Source: Mangrovactinospora gilvigrisea (GTDB lineage Bacteria > Actinomycetota > Actinomycetes > Streptomycetales > Streptomycetaceae). From it: a DNA stretch of 64,000 nt. Positions 54,905 to 62,522 of this stretch are shown one piece after another. Positions within the stretch are counted from its first letter, which is position 1; each line of letters starts with the position of its first letter. The position numbers and the translations under genes are program-made. Below the pieces are notes generated by a model. The model searched no databases. It saw nothing but the letters and a program-made list of their open reading frames with translations, and had not been told where the DNA came from. The stretch spans positions 1 to 64,000 of the forward strand of contig NZ_MLCF01000004.1 of the NCBI RefSeq assembly GCF_001879105.1, given 5' to 3'.

Positions 54905-56485
54905 ATGCGGGTCGCGCACAGCGTGGCGAAGGTGCGGGAGGCGGAGGAGGCGCTGATGGCGCGTCTTCCGGAGGGGGCGCTGATGCAGCGGGCGGCGGCC
55001 GGGCTGGCCGCCGTCTGCGCCCGGCTGCTGCGGGAGTCGGGGCGGGTGCGCGGCCGAGTGGTGGTGGTGCTCGCTGGCAGCGGCGGGAACGGCGGCGACG
55101 CGCTGTACGCGGGCGCGCGCCTCGCCGGGCGCGGCGCGGAGGTGCACGCCGTGCTGACCGCCCCGAAGCGCGCCCACCCCGGCGGCCTCGCGGCGCTGCG
55201 CGCGGCGGGCGGGCGGGTGGCGGAGCTGGGCGACGTCGACGGTGCCGCCGCGGCGGCGCTCCTCGGCCGGGCCGAGCTGGTGCTGGACGGGATCGTCGGG
55301 ATCGGCGGCCGCGGCGGCCTGCGCGACGAGGTGATGCCGCTCGTCCGGGTCCTGCGCGGGGTGCGGCGTCCGCTGGTGGTGGCGGTGGACGTGCCCAGCG
55401 GCGTGGACGCCGACACCGGCGCCGTCGTCCCCGAGACCGCCGCCGCCGGCCCGGACGGGGAGCCGGCGGGGCTCGGGGCGCGGGCCGTGCGCGCGGATGT
55501 CACGGTCACCTTCGGGACCGGGAAGCCCGGGCTCTTCGTCGACCCCGGAGCGCAGCACGCCGGGGCGGTGGAGCTGGTCGACATCGGGCTGGAGCCGTGG
55601 CTCGGAGCCGCCGACCTGCTGATCCCTCAGCATGCCGACGTGGCCCGCCGGTTGCGCGGCATCGCGCCGCGCCCGGAGAGCGACAAGTACCGCCGCGGGG
55701 TCGTCGGCATCGCCGCCGGCTCGGCGCGCTACCCGGGCGCCGCGCTGCTCTCCGTGGCGGGCGCGGCGCGCGGCGGGGCGGGCGCGGTGCGCTACGCGGG
55801 CGCCGCGGCCCGCGAGGTGGTGCGGGCGCATCCCGAGACGCTCGTCTCGGACGGGCTGCCGGGCGGGGCGGGCCGGGTGCAGGCCTGGGTGGTCGGGCCC
55901 GGTCTGTCGCGGGACGAGCACGCGGCGCGGATCGTCGACGACGTGCTGGCGCTGGAGGCCGTCCTGCCGAAGCTCTTCGACGCGGACGCGCTGGCGCTGG
56001 TCGCCGAGCGCGGCCCGCAGGTGCTGCGCGGCCGCCACCCGAACGCGCTGCTCACCCCGCACGCGGGCGAGGCTGCGCGGCTGCTCGGCGAGGGCTGGTC
56101 GGCGGCCCGGGTGGAGGCCGAGCGGATCGCGGCGGTGCGCGAGCTGGCGGGGCGCTACGGCGTCGCGGTGCTGCTCAAGGGGTCGACGACGCTGCTGGCG
56201 GCGCCCGGCGACGGCCCCGTGCACGTCAACCCGACCGGGACGGGCTGGCTGGCGACGGCCGGCAGCGGGGACGTGCTCGCCGGCCTGGCGGGCGCGCAGC
56301 TCGCCGCCGGCGGGAGCGCGCTGGGGGCGGGCGCGACGGCGGCGTACCTGCACGGCCTCGCGGGCCGGCGGGCGGCTTTCGGGGACGGGGCCGTCGGAGC
56401 GCCGATCACGGCGGGGGACGTGGCCGCGGCGCTGCCGGAGGTGTGGCGTCAGGTCGTCAGCTCGGGGGCGTCGGACGGCGTCTGA
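54905..56485 (+). CDS. nnr: Bifunctional NAD(P)HX epimerase / ADP-dependent NAD(P)HX dehydratase
   Basis: A 526-residue fused repair enzyme. GGAGGAGG lies a few bases before the ATG. The N-terminal YjeF_N epimerase domain (about 1-215) has GSGGNGGDALYAGARLAGRG and VDVPSGVDADTG. The C-terminal ribokinase-like dehydratase domain (about 230-515) has the ADP-binding LTPHAGEAARLLG and NPTGTGWLATAGSGDVLAGL with the catalytic Asp. Together they restore hydrated NADH and NADPH. From memory the acpS gene lies near this site in S. coelicolor; here glmS and this gene are only 49 bp apart, leaving no room for it. Confidence 0.94.
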   Translation: MRVAHSVAKVREAEEALMARLPEGALMQRAAAGLAAVCARLLRESGRVRGRVVVVLAGSGGNGGDALYAGARLAGRGAEVHAVLTAPKRAHPGGLAALRAAGGRVAELGDVDGAAAAALLGRAELVLDGIVGIGGRGGLRDEVMPLVRVLRGVRRPLVVAVDVPSGVDADTGAVVPETAAAGPDGEPAGLGARAVRADVTVTFGTGKPGLFVDPGAQHAGAVELVDIGLEPWLGAADLLIPQHADVARRLRGIAPRPESDKYRRGVVGIAAGSARYPGAALLSVAGAARGGAGAVRYAGAAAREVVRAHPETLVSDGLPGGAGRVQAWVVGPGLSRDEHAARIVDDVLALEAVLPKLFDADALALVAERGPQVLRGRHPNALLTPHAGEAARLLGEGWSAARVEAERIAAVRELAGRYGVAVLLKGSTTLLAAPGDGPVHVNPTGTGWLATAGSGDVLAGLAGAQLAAGGSALGAGATAAYLHGLAGRRAAFGDGAVGAPITAGDVAAALPEVWRQVVSSGASDGV

Positions 56486-56574
56486 CGGAGTGCGGGGCGC
56501 CGCGGGGCGACGCATGGTGGAGTCCGCGGGCCGGCCTGCTGCGGGCCGGACGACTCCCTCAGGAAGGTGCGGCG

Positions 56575-57087
56575 ATGCGGTGGTCTCGGTGGTCTCGGTG
56601 GTCTCGGTGGATGCGGCGGGGTGTCGGGGGCGGGCTGGCGGGGGCGGCGCTGGCCGTTGCCGCGGCGGGCGGTGCGCAGGCGGCGGCGCCGGCGGGCGCG
56701 CCGGCGTACGGCGGCGGGCGGTGTCCGACGCACATGGGGCGGATCGCCTGCGTCGACCTCGGCGCGCAGCGGATGTGGGTGCAGAACGGCTCGAAGCTGG
56801 TCTACGGTCCGGTGCCGATCCGGTCCGGGCGGGCGGCGTTCCCGACCCGGGACGGGCTCTTCCACGTGTACTGGCGGGACCGGCACCACTGGTCGACGAT
56901 CTATCACGTCTCGATGCCGTACTCGCAGTTCTTCTCGGGCGGGCAGGCGTTCCACGCGGTGGCGATGCCGCTGTCGACCCCTCCGGGGTCGCACGGGTGC
57001 GTGAACATGACGTTCTCGGGTGCGCGGGGGCTGTGGAACGTGCTGCACCTGAAGGACCCGGTGTACGTGTGGGGCCACAAGCGCTGA
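56575..57087 (+). CDS. L,D-transpeptidase (YkuD domain), secreted
   Basis: A 170-residue protein from ATG 56575, seven bases after AGGAAGG. The signal peptide has an odd N-region, WSRWSRWSRWMRR, then LAGAALAVAAAGGAQAAAPAG. The YkuD domain shows ARMWVQ-like AQRMWVQNG, PTRDGLFHVYWRDRHHWS and the catalytic SHGCVNM (H140, C142). It cross-links peptidoglycan through 3-3 bonds or attaches proteins. Active-site residues are intact. It lies between nnr and alr; a second YkuD-like protein at 60443 has lost its Cys. Confidence 0.92.
   Translation: MRWSRWSRWSRWMRRGVGGGLAGAALAVAAAGGAQAAAPAGAPAYGGGRCPTHMGRIACVDLGAQRMWVQNGSKLVYGPVPIRSGRAAFPTRDGLFHVYWRDRHHWSTIYHVSMPYSQFFSGGQAFHAVAMPLSTPPGSHGCVNMTFSGARGLWNVLHLKDPVYVWGHKR
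56579..56605 (+). repeat. Three tandem 9-bp repeats in a signal peptide
   Basis: The unit TGGTCTCGG (Trp-Ser-Arg) occurs three times in a row, directly after ATGCGG, followed by a degenerate TGGATGCGG. It is in frame, so repeat loss or gain would only change the N-region length. Confidence 0.8.
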
Positions 57088-57193
57088 CCGCGCGGCGGCG
57101 GCGTCCGCGGGGCGTGGGCGGTGGCGGGGCGCGGTGACGGGGGCGTTGCCCGCTCAGGACCGGGCGGAGATCAGGGCGTGGAAGACTGGCGGG

Positions 57194-58378
57194 GTGGAGA
57201 TTGGGAACGTCGCGCTGCCGCGCGGGATGAGGGCCGCCGCCACCGTCGAGCTGGACGCGATCCGGCAGAACGTCGCGGCCCTGCGCCGCCGCGCCGGCGG
57301 CCGTCCGCTGATGGCCGTGGTCAAGTCGGACGCCTACGGCCACGGCATGGTGCCCGCCGCGCGCGCCGCCCTGGAGGGCGGCGCGTCCTGGCTGGGCACG
57401 GCCGTCCCCGAGGAGGCGTTCGGGCTGCGCGCGGCCGGCGTCACCGCTCCCGTGCTGTGCTGGCTGTGGACGCCGGGAGGGCCGTTCCGCACCGCCGTCC
57501 AGAACGACGTCGACATCTCCGTCAGCGCCCGCTGGGCCCTCGACGAGGTGGTGGACGCGGCCCGCGAGGCCGGCCGTCCCGCCCGCGTCCACCTCAAGGC
57601 CGACACCGGTCTGGGCCGCAACGGCTGCATGCCGGCGGACTGGCCGGAGCTGGTCGCCGCGGTGCGCGCGGCCGAGGCCGAGGGCAGCGTGCGGGCCGTC
57701 GGCGTCTGGTCGCACTTCGCCGCCGCCGACGAGCCGGGCCACCCCTCGATCGCCGCGCAGCTCACCGCCTTCCGGGACGCCGTGGCCGCCGCCGAGGCGG
57801 CCGGGCTCCGCCCGGAGCTGCGGCACCTGGCCAACTCCCCGGCGACGCTGCTGCTGCCCGAGTCGCACTTCGACATGGTGCGGACCGGCATCGCCGTCTA
57901 CGGCATCTCGCCGGTGCCCGACGAGGGCGGGCCGGCCGACTTCGGGCTGCGCCCCGCGATGACGCTCTCCGCGGCGCTCGCCAACGTCAAGGAGGCGCCG
58001 GCCGGGCACGGCGTCAGCTACGGCCACACATACCGGACGCCGGGCAGCACCACGCTCGGCCTGGTGCCCCTCGGCTACGCGGACGGCATCCCGCGGCACG
58101 CCAGCTCGGCCGGCCCGGTGCTGGTGGGCGGCAAACTGCGCACGGTTGCGGGGCGGGTGGCGATGGATCAGTTCGTGGTCGATCTGGGTGGGGATCTGCC
58201 CGTGGTGGGGGATGAGGCGGTGCTGTTCGGGCCGGGTGATCGGGGTGAGCCGACGGCGGAGGAGTGGGCGCGGGCGGCGGGGACGATCGCCTACGAGATC
58301 GTGACGCGTATCGGTGTCCGCGTCCCCCGCCGTTATGCGGGGCGGGGCCCTGCGGCTTCGGGGGAGGTGGGGTCGTGA
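57194..58378 (+). CDS. alr: Alanine racemase
   Basis: A 394-residue PLP enzyme. GTG 57194 is nine bases after GGAAG; homologues begin near [16 protein letters not shown], so ATG 57227 is possible. The PLP Lys is in [10 protein letters not shown], the catalytic Tyr in [15 protein letters not shown], and the conserved [14 protein letters not shown] and [14 protein letters not shown] are present. It makes D-alanine for peptidoglycan. From about 58139 codon use changes abruptly (Asp GAT 5 of 5, many GGT/GGG), and a 118-bp part of this tail is repeated downstream. Confidence 0.95.
   Translation: MEIGNVALPRGMRAAATVELDAIRQNVAALRRRAGGRPLMAVVKSDAYGHGMVPAARAALEGGASWLGTAVPEEAFGLRAAGVTAPVLCWLWTPGGPFRTAVQNDVDISVSARWALDEVVDAAREAGRPARVHLKADTGLGRNGCMPADWPELVAAVRAAEAEGSVRAVGVWSHFAAADEPGHPSIAAQLTAFRDAVAAAEAAGLRPELRHLANSPATLLLPESHFDMVRTGIAVYGISPVPDEGGPADFGLRPAMTLSAALANVKEAPAGHGVSYGHTYRTPGSTTLGLVPLGYADGIPRHASSAGPVLVGGKLRTVAGRVAMDQFVVDLGGDLPVVGDEAVLFGPGDRGEPTAEEWARAAGTIAYEIVTRIGVRVPRRYAGRGPAASGEVGS
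58178..58295 (+). repeat. Direct repeat copy 1, inside the alr 3' end
   Basis: This 118-bp segment is repeated at 58432-58549 with one difference, a T in copy 1 (near 58230) that is G in copy 2. It encodes [20 protein letters not shown] and onwards to AGTIAY. Confidence 0.95.
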
Positions 58379-58657
58379 CCGCGGTGGTTCGTGGGGGTTC
58401 GGGGGGTCGCTCCCCGATGGGTCGCAGCGTCGTCGATCTGGGTGGGGATCTGCCCGTGGTGGGGGATGAGGCGGTGCTGTTCGGGCCGGGGGATCGGGGT
58501 GAGCCGACGGCGGAGGAGTGGGCGCGGGCGGCGGGGACGATCGCCTACGGGAGCGGCCTCCGCGCGGGTGGCGGGGTTGGTGGGCGGTGCCGCTACTTCG
58601 GCGGGCGGGCGGGGAACACTTCCAGCGGGACGACAGCAGGAATCGAACCGCTCGGGG
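58379..58657 (+). other. Gap holding the alr fragment
   Basis: A 279-base stretch without an intact gene. Its middle is the second copy of the alr tail; the flanks resemble G-rich alr-like coding sequence without a clear reading. Confidence 0.6.
58417..58549 (+). pseudogene. Truncated duplicate of the alr 3' end
   Basis: The copy at 58432-58549 matches 117 of 118 bases of alr 58178-58295. Upstream homology continues weakly to ATG 58417, aligned with the Met of MDQFVVD in alr and here reading MGRSVVD. The reading frame of the alr protein is kept ([19 protein letters not shown] to AGTIAY), then similarity stops. It lacks the PLP domain and cannot be an enzyme. A recent duplication or leftover of recombination with a related alr is likely. 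Confidence 0.85.
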
Positions 58658-59860
58658 ATGGTCGCCGTGGGTGATGTGGTGCAAGGGAAGGTCGCGGGCG
58701 CGGTGGAGGCCGTTCGGCGGGCCGCCGACGGCAACCGCCGCCTCGGCCGGCTCGCCGGCAATGTGGGGCTCAACCTCGGTCTGGCCGTGGTCGGCGCCGC
58801 CGCGGGGGTGGCGGCCGAGCGGCTCACCGTGGGGCTGGTCACCCGCCGCCGGGCGCGCGCCGAGCTGGACGCGGTCGCGCCGTTCGGGACGCTCCGCGGC
58901 ACGCCGCACCTGATCGAGGCGGACGACGGCACCGAGCTCTACGCCGAGGTCGAGGAGGCCGATCCGGCCGTCGCCGGCGAGGCCCCGGTGACCGTGGTCT
59001 TCAGCCACGGCTACTGCCTCGACCAGGACTCCTGGCACTTCCAGCGGGCCGCCCTGCGCGGCCGGGTCCGGATGGTCTTCTGGGACCAGCGCAGCCACGG
59101 CCGCTCCGGCCGCGGCCCGCTCGGCGACTCCCGCTTCGAGCGGCTCGCCCGCGATCTGCACGCCGTCGTCGGGGAGTTGGCGCCGGACGGCCCGCTGGTG
59201 CTCGCCGGCCACTCGATGGGCGGCATGACGGTGATGGCGCTCGCCGCCCACGACCCGGAGCTGTTCGCCGAGCGCGTCGCCGGGGTGGCGCTGCTGTCGA
59301 CCACCGCCGGCCAGTGGGCCAGCACCACCCTGGGCCTGCCCGGCCCGGCCGGCAGGCTGGTGCTGCGCACAGCCCCCGCGGTGCTCAAGCTGCTGGGCCG
59401 CCAGCCGGCGCTGGTGGAGCGGGCGCGGCGGCTGAGCGCCGACGCGATCGCCCCGTTCGTCAAGCGCTACTCCTTCGCCTCGGACGTCGACCCTGCGGTG
59501 GCCCGGTTCGCCGAGCGGATGATCGAGGAGACGCCGGTGGACGTGGTGGCCGAGTTCCTCCCGGCCTTCTACGGCCACGACACCTCCGCCGCGCTGGAGG
59601 CCTTCGCGGGCATACCCGCGCTGGTGCTGCACGGCGACGGTGATCTGCTGGTGCCGCCCGACCAGGGCGCGGCCATCGCGGACGCGGTGCCGGGCGCCCG
59701 TTTCGTGCTGGTGGAGGAGGCCGGCCACCTGGTGCTGCTGGAGCGTCCCGCGCAGGTGGACGCGGAGCTGGTGGCGCTGATCGAGGACGCGTCGACGACC
59801 GTGGACGCCGAGCAGGAGAGGACGTCGGAGCAGGATGGAACAGGAGCGGCCCGCCGGTGA
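58658..59860 (+). CDS. Alpha/beta-fold hydrolase
   Basis: A 400-residue protein; ATG 58658 is taken as start, GTG 58667 is possible. After a short amphipathic start there is a hydrophobic stretch ([22 protein letters not shown]), perhaps a membrane anchor, then the hydrolase domain with the oxyanion HG in [12 protein letters not shown], the nucleophile in LAGHSMGGM, and the acid and His in [10 protein letters not shown] and [10 protein letters not shown]. All of the triad is present. The substrate is unknown, possibly an ester or lipid. Its 3' end overlaps tsaE by 26 bp, and the pair is conserved near alr in streptomycetes as I recall. Confidence 0.9.
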   Translation: MVAVGDVVQGKVAGAVEAVRRAADGNRRLGRLAGNVGLNLGLAVVGAAAGVAAERLTVGLVTRRRARAELDAVAPFGTLRGTPHLIEADDGTELYAEVEEADPAVAGEAPVTVVFSHGYCLDQDSWHFQRAALRGRVRMVFWDQRSHGRSGRGPLGDSRFERLARDLHAVVGELAPDGPLVLAGHSMGGMTVMALAAHDPELFAERVAGVALLSTTAGQWASTTLGLPGPAGRLVLRTAPAVLKLLGRQPALVERARRLSADAIAPFVKRYSFASDVDPAVARFAERMIEETPVDVVAEFLPAFYGHDTSAALEAFAGIPALVLHGDGDLLVPPDQGAAIADAVPGARFVLVEEAGHLVLLERPAQVDAELVALIEDASTTVDAEQERTSEQDGTGAARR

Positions 59861-60446
59861 GCCCGGCGTTGCGGACGGTGTCGAGGACGGCGCCCGGCAG
59901 GCGGAACTGCGGGTGCCCGACCCGTCCGCGATGCGGGACCTCGGGCGGGAGCTGGCGGACGCGCTGCGCCCCGGCGACCTGGTGCTGCTGACCGGCGAGC
60001 TGGGCGCCGGCAAGACGACGCTGGCCCGCGGCGTGGGCGAGGGCCTGGACGTGCGCGGCGCGGTGACGTCCCCGACGTTCGTCATCGCCCGGGTTCACCC
60101 GCCGCTCGGCGACGGCCCGGCGCTGGTGCATGTGGACGCCTACCGCCTCGCCGGCGGCCTCGACGAGATGGAGGACCTGGACCTGGACGCCAGCCTTCCG
60201 GAGTCGGTGACGCTGGTGGAGTGGGGCGAGGGCCGCGTCGAGGAGCTGACCGACGACCGGCTGCACGTGATGATCGAGCGGGCGGTCGGCGCCGAGGCCG
60301 GCCCGGAGGGCGGCGACGACGTCCGCACGGTGCGCCTGCTGGGCGTCGGCGCGCGCTGGTCGGCGGGTGACGGCGCCGAGCGGCTGCGGCGCCTGGCACG
60401 ATGGGCCCCGTCGGCGACAGCTTCGAGGAAGGGCGACCGGGGATGA
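59835..60446 (+). CDS. tsaE: tRNA t6A biosynthesis ATPase TsaE
   Basis: A 203-residue P-loop protein starting inside the upstream hydrolase gene. Walker A is GELGAGKTTLARG (residues 54-66), switch region SPTFVIARVHP, then HVDAYRLAGGLDEMEDLDLD and LVEWGEG, all typical of TsaE (YjeE). With TsaB and TsaD, encoded nearby, it supports threonylcarbamoyl transfer to A37 of ANN-decoding tRNAs. The C-terminal part is longer than E. coli TsaE. Its stop overlaps the next start by 4 bp. Confidence 0.95.
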   Translation: MEQERPAGEPGVADGVEDGARQAELRVPDPSAMRDLGRELADALRPGDLVLLTGELGAGKTTLARGVGEGLDVRGAVTSPTFVIARVHPPLGDGPALVHVDAYRLAGGLDEMEDLDLDASLPESVTLVEWGEGRVEELTDDRLHVMIERAVGAEAGPEGGDDVRTVRLLGVGARWSAGDGAERLRRLARWAPSATASRKGDRG

Positions 60447-61018
60447 GGATCGGGTCGGGCGCGATCGTGGCCGGGCTGACGGTGGCCGCGATGGCGGTCC
60501 TCGGCGGGCTCGCGTACCAGGCGCAGAGCTCCGCGCCCGACCGTGCGACGTACCCCAAGGCGGGCGCGAGCGCGTCGGCTTCGCCGGGGGCGTCCAAGGG
60601 CTCGGCGTCCAAGGGCGGTTCGCCGTCGCCCGCGCCGGTCGCCGTCCCGGCGGACTCGGGGACGGGCAAGCGGGTGGTGTATTCGCTGGGCCAGCACCGG
60701 GTGTGGCTCGTGAAGGCGGACGGCAAGGCGTCGACCGTCTTCGCGGTGGCGCCGAGCGGGGTGAGCCCGGGGGTGGGCCGCTACGCGGTGCAGTCCCGGT
60801 CGGAGGCGGTGACCGGCTCGGACGGCGTGCCGATCGAGCACGTGGTGCGGTTCACCGTGGTCAACGGCGTGACGATCGGCTTCAGCGCGGCCGTCAGCGG
60901 AGCCTCGCCGAACCCGGAGAAGGCCGCGAAGACGGGCGGCATCCGCGAGAAGCGCGCGGACGGGGCGAAGCTGTGGGAGTTCGCGCCGGTGGGCACGGGC
61001 GTCGTCGTTGTGCGCTGA
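60443..61018 (+). CDS. Membrane-anchored YkuD-like protein lacking the catalytic Cys and His
   Basis: A 191-residue protein starting in an ATGA overlap with tsaE; GAGGAAGGG lies nine bases upstream. A single N-terminal membrane helix (IVAGLTVAAMAVLGGLAYQ) and a Ser/Ala/Pro/Gly linker lead to a domain that resembles L,D-transpeptidase: KRVVYSLGQHRVWLVKADGK, GVSPGVGRYAVQSRSEA and the end GGIREKRADGAKLWEFAPVGTGVVVV. In active enzymes the last part reads HGCIRMSNADA..LWDLVPVGTPVVV; here TGG replaces HGC. It is thus probably a non-catalytic cell-wall-facing protein. The family call is by eye. Confidence 0.75.
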   Translation: MRIGSGAIVAGLTVAAMAVLGGLAYQAQSSAPDRATYPKAGASASASPGASKGSASKGGSPSPAPVAVPADSGTGKRVVYSLGQHRVWLVKADGKASTVFAVAPSGVSPGVGRYAVQSRSEAVTGSDGVPIEHVVRFTVVNGVTIGFSAAVSGASPNPEKAAKTGGIREKRADGAKLWEFAPVGTGVVVVR

Positions 61019-61022
61019 CCCG

Positions 61023-61196
61023 TCAGGCCGCGGGCTGCTTCTGCTCGCGCGCGCCACTTTCCGGGCGCGGCGGGGGTGTGGAGACGGTGCGGGCGGCGCG
61101 GTTGGCGGTGAGCAGCGTGCTGAGCCGGATTCCGGCGGGGGGCGTCGACGGCTCGGGTTCGGGCTGCTGGGGGCACTGGGGCGCGGTGCGGGGCAT
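61023..61196 (-). CDS. Small 57-residue protein with strong RBS and palindromic operator
   Basis: The minus strand has ATG at 61196 with AAGGGAGG six bases upstream, the best Shine-Dalgarno site in this part of the window, and a stop at 61023. The protein starts MPRTAPQCPQQPEPEPST, continues PPAGIRLSTLLTANRAARTV, and ends in a Pro/Arg/Glu/Gln-rich tail. There is no signal peptide or membrane helix, and one Cys. I do not recognise a family. The 20-bp palindrome at 61211-61230 lies just upstream, at promoter distance. It faces the oppositely oriented YkuD-like gene and diverges from tsaB. Confidence 0.6.
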   Translation of the reverse strand: MPRTAPQCPQQPEPEPSTPPAGIRLSTLLTANRAARTVSTPPPRPESGAREQKQPAA

Positions 61197-61210
61197 CGGG
61201 GCCTCCCTTC

Positions 61211-61230
61211 AAGTTAGGTCTACCTAACTT
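61211..61230. promoter_or_regulatory. 20-bp palindrome, possible iron-box-like operator
   Basis: AAGTTAGGT and ACCTAACTT are perfect inverted arms with a 2-base centre (CT). The TTAGGT..CCTAA composition resembles DtxR/IdeR/DmdR iron boxes (TTAGGTTAGSCTAACCTAA), matching about 12 of 19 positions when aligned from the left arm. The arm spacing is shorter than in that consensus. It lies 15 bases from the 61196 start. Confidence 0.6.
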
Positions 61231-61323
61231 CTCTCATGGGACCATGCGATGGCGGGCCTGTGCAAGCTCTTGCCGACATTCTGTCGGAAAGCCGCGCCGT
61301 CCGGAATGGGTGCCTCGCGCCGT

Positions 61324-61335
61324 TAACCTGGTCGG
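61324..61335 (+). promoter_or_regulatory. tsaB leaderless-type promoter -10 box
   Basis: TAACCT (61324-61329) is followed by six bases and the GTG start. This is the same layout as before glmS. No Shine-Dalgarno site is present. Confidence 0.5.
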
Positions 61336-62058
61336 GTGCTGCTGCTCGCCTTTGACACCGCCACCCCCGCTGTCACCGCCGCCGTCCACGACGGCGCGCG
61401 GGTGCTCGCCGAGCGGACCACCGTGGACGCCCGCCGCCACGGTGAGCTGCTCATCCCGTCGGTCGACGCCGTGCTGGACGAGGCCGGCGCCGGCCGCGCG
61501 GACCTGACCGGGATCGTGGTCGGCACCGGCCCCGGCCCCTACACCGGCCTGCGGGTGGGCCTGGTCACCGCCGCCGCGCTCGGCGACGCGCTGGGCATCC
61601 CCGTCCACGGGCTCTGCTCGCTGGACGGCCTGGCGCACGCCGCGCTGCGCGCCGGGCTGGCCGCCGAGGAGTTCCTGGTGGCGACGGACGCCCGCCGCAA
61701 GGAGGTCTACTGGGCCCGCTACACGGCGCGGCCCGACGGCACCGGCCTCGCCCCCGCGCTGCGCACCGAGGGCCCGTCGGTCGACCGCCCCGGCCAACTG
61801 CCCGAGGAGCTCGCCGTGCTGCCGTGCGTCGGCGCCGGGGCGGGGCTCTACCGGGACGGGGCACTCAACGGGTGGGGCACCGGCGCGCTCGGCGGGGACG
61901 ACCGCATGCCGGTGCATCAGAGCGCCGCCGCGCTGGCGGAGTTGGGCGCCGAGGTGCTCGCCGCCGGCGGCGCGGGGTTCGTCGAGGCGCGGCCGATGTA
62001 CCTGCGCCGTCCGGACGCCCAGGTGCCGGCCGGCTACAAGGCGGTGCTGCCGAGTTGA
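61336..62058 (+). CDS. tsaB: tRNA t6A biosynthesis protein TsaB
   Basis: A 240-residue ASKHA-fold protein from GTG 61336, beginning MLLLAFDTATPAVTAAVHDG. Family motifs are RRHGELLIPSVDAVL, VGTGPGPYTGLRVGLVTA and TDARRKEVYWARY. TsaB is the non-catalytic partner that binds TsaD and TsaE in t6A formation. There is no ribosome-binding site, and TAACCT seven bases upstream suggests leaderless translation. Its stop overlaps the next start. Confidence 0.94.
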   Translation: MLLLAFDTATPAVTAAVHDGARVLAERTTVDARRHGELLIPSVDAVLDEAGAGRADLTGIVVGTGPGPYTGLRVGLVTAAALGDALGIPVHGLCSLDGLAHAALRAGLAAEEFLVATDARRKEVYWARYTARPDGTGLAPALRTEGPSVDRPGQLPEELAVLPCVGAGAGLYRDGALNGWGTGALGGDDRMPVHQSAAALAELGAEVLAAGGAGFVEARPMYLRRPDAQVPAGYKAVLPS

Positions 62059-62522
62059 TCCGGGAGATGCGCTGGTGGGACATCCCGGACGTGCTGGCGC
62101 TGGAGCGCGAGCTGTTCCCGGAGGATGCCTGGTCGGCGGGGATGTTCTGGTCGGAGCTGGCGGATGCGCGGCATCCGGCGGCCGGCCGCCGCTATCTGGT
62201 CGCCGAGGACGGCGGCGGGCGGATCGTCGGCTACGCCGGGCTCTGGTCCAACGGCGAGGAGGCGGACGTGCAGACCATCGCCACCGCCCGCGACCAGTGG
62301 GGCGGCGGCCTGGGCCCGGCGCTGCTGGAGGAGCTGCTCGCCGAGGCGGAGCGGCGCGGCTGCGGCCGCGTCCTGCTGGAGGTGCGCGTCGACAACAAGC
62401 GCGCCCAGCGGATGTACGAGCGCTACGGGTTCCGGCCGATCGGCGTGCGCCGCAACTACTACGTCGAGGCCGGCATGGACGCGCTGGTCATGCAGCTGAA
62501 GGGAAACGGATCCGATGGCTGA
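62055..62522 (+). CDS. rimI: Ribosomal protein alanine N-acetyltransferase RimI
   Basis: A 155-residue GNAT-family protein. TTG 62055 overlaps the tsaB stop (TTGA) and gives [24 protein letters not shown] 62067 is possible but its GGGAG is directly adjacent. The acetyl-CoA loop is [15 protein letters not shown] (Q/RxxGxG/A-like) and the end [25 protein letters not shown] is typical of RimI, which acetylates the N-terminus of S18 and perhaps other proteins. It lies between tsaB and tsaD, the usual actinobacterial order. Confidence 0.93.
   Translation: MIREMRWWDIPDVLALERELFPEDAWSAGMFWSELADARHPAAGRRYLVAEDGGGRIVGYAGLWSNGEEADVQTIATARDQWGGGLGPALLEELLAEAERRGCGRVLLEVRVDNKRAQRMYERYGFRPIGVRRNYYVEAGMDALVMQLKGNGSDG

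Noticed and set aside
54473-60085. A minus-strand open frame of 1870 codons across glmS, nnr, ldt, alr and the hydrolase
   Set aside because: It spans five well-supported plus-strand genes and its translation is low-complexity Arg/Pro/Ala/Gly sequence.
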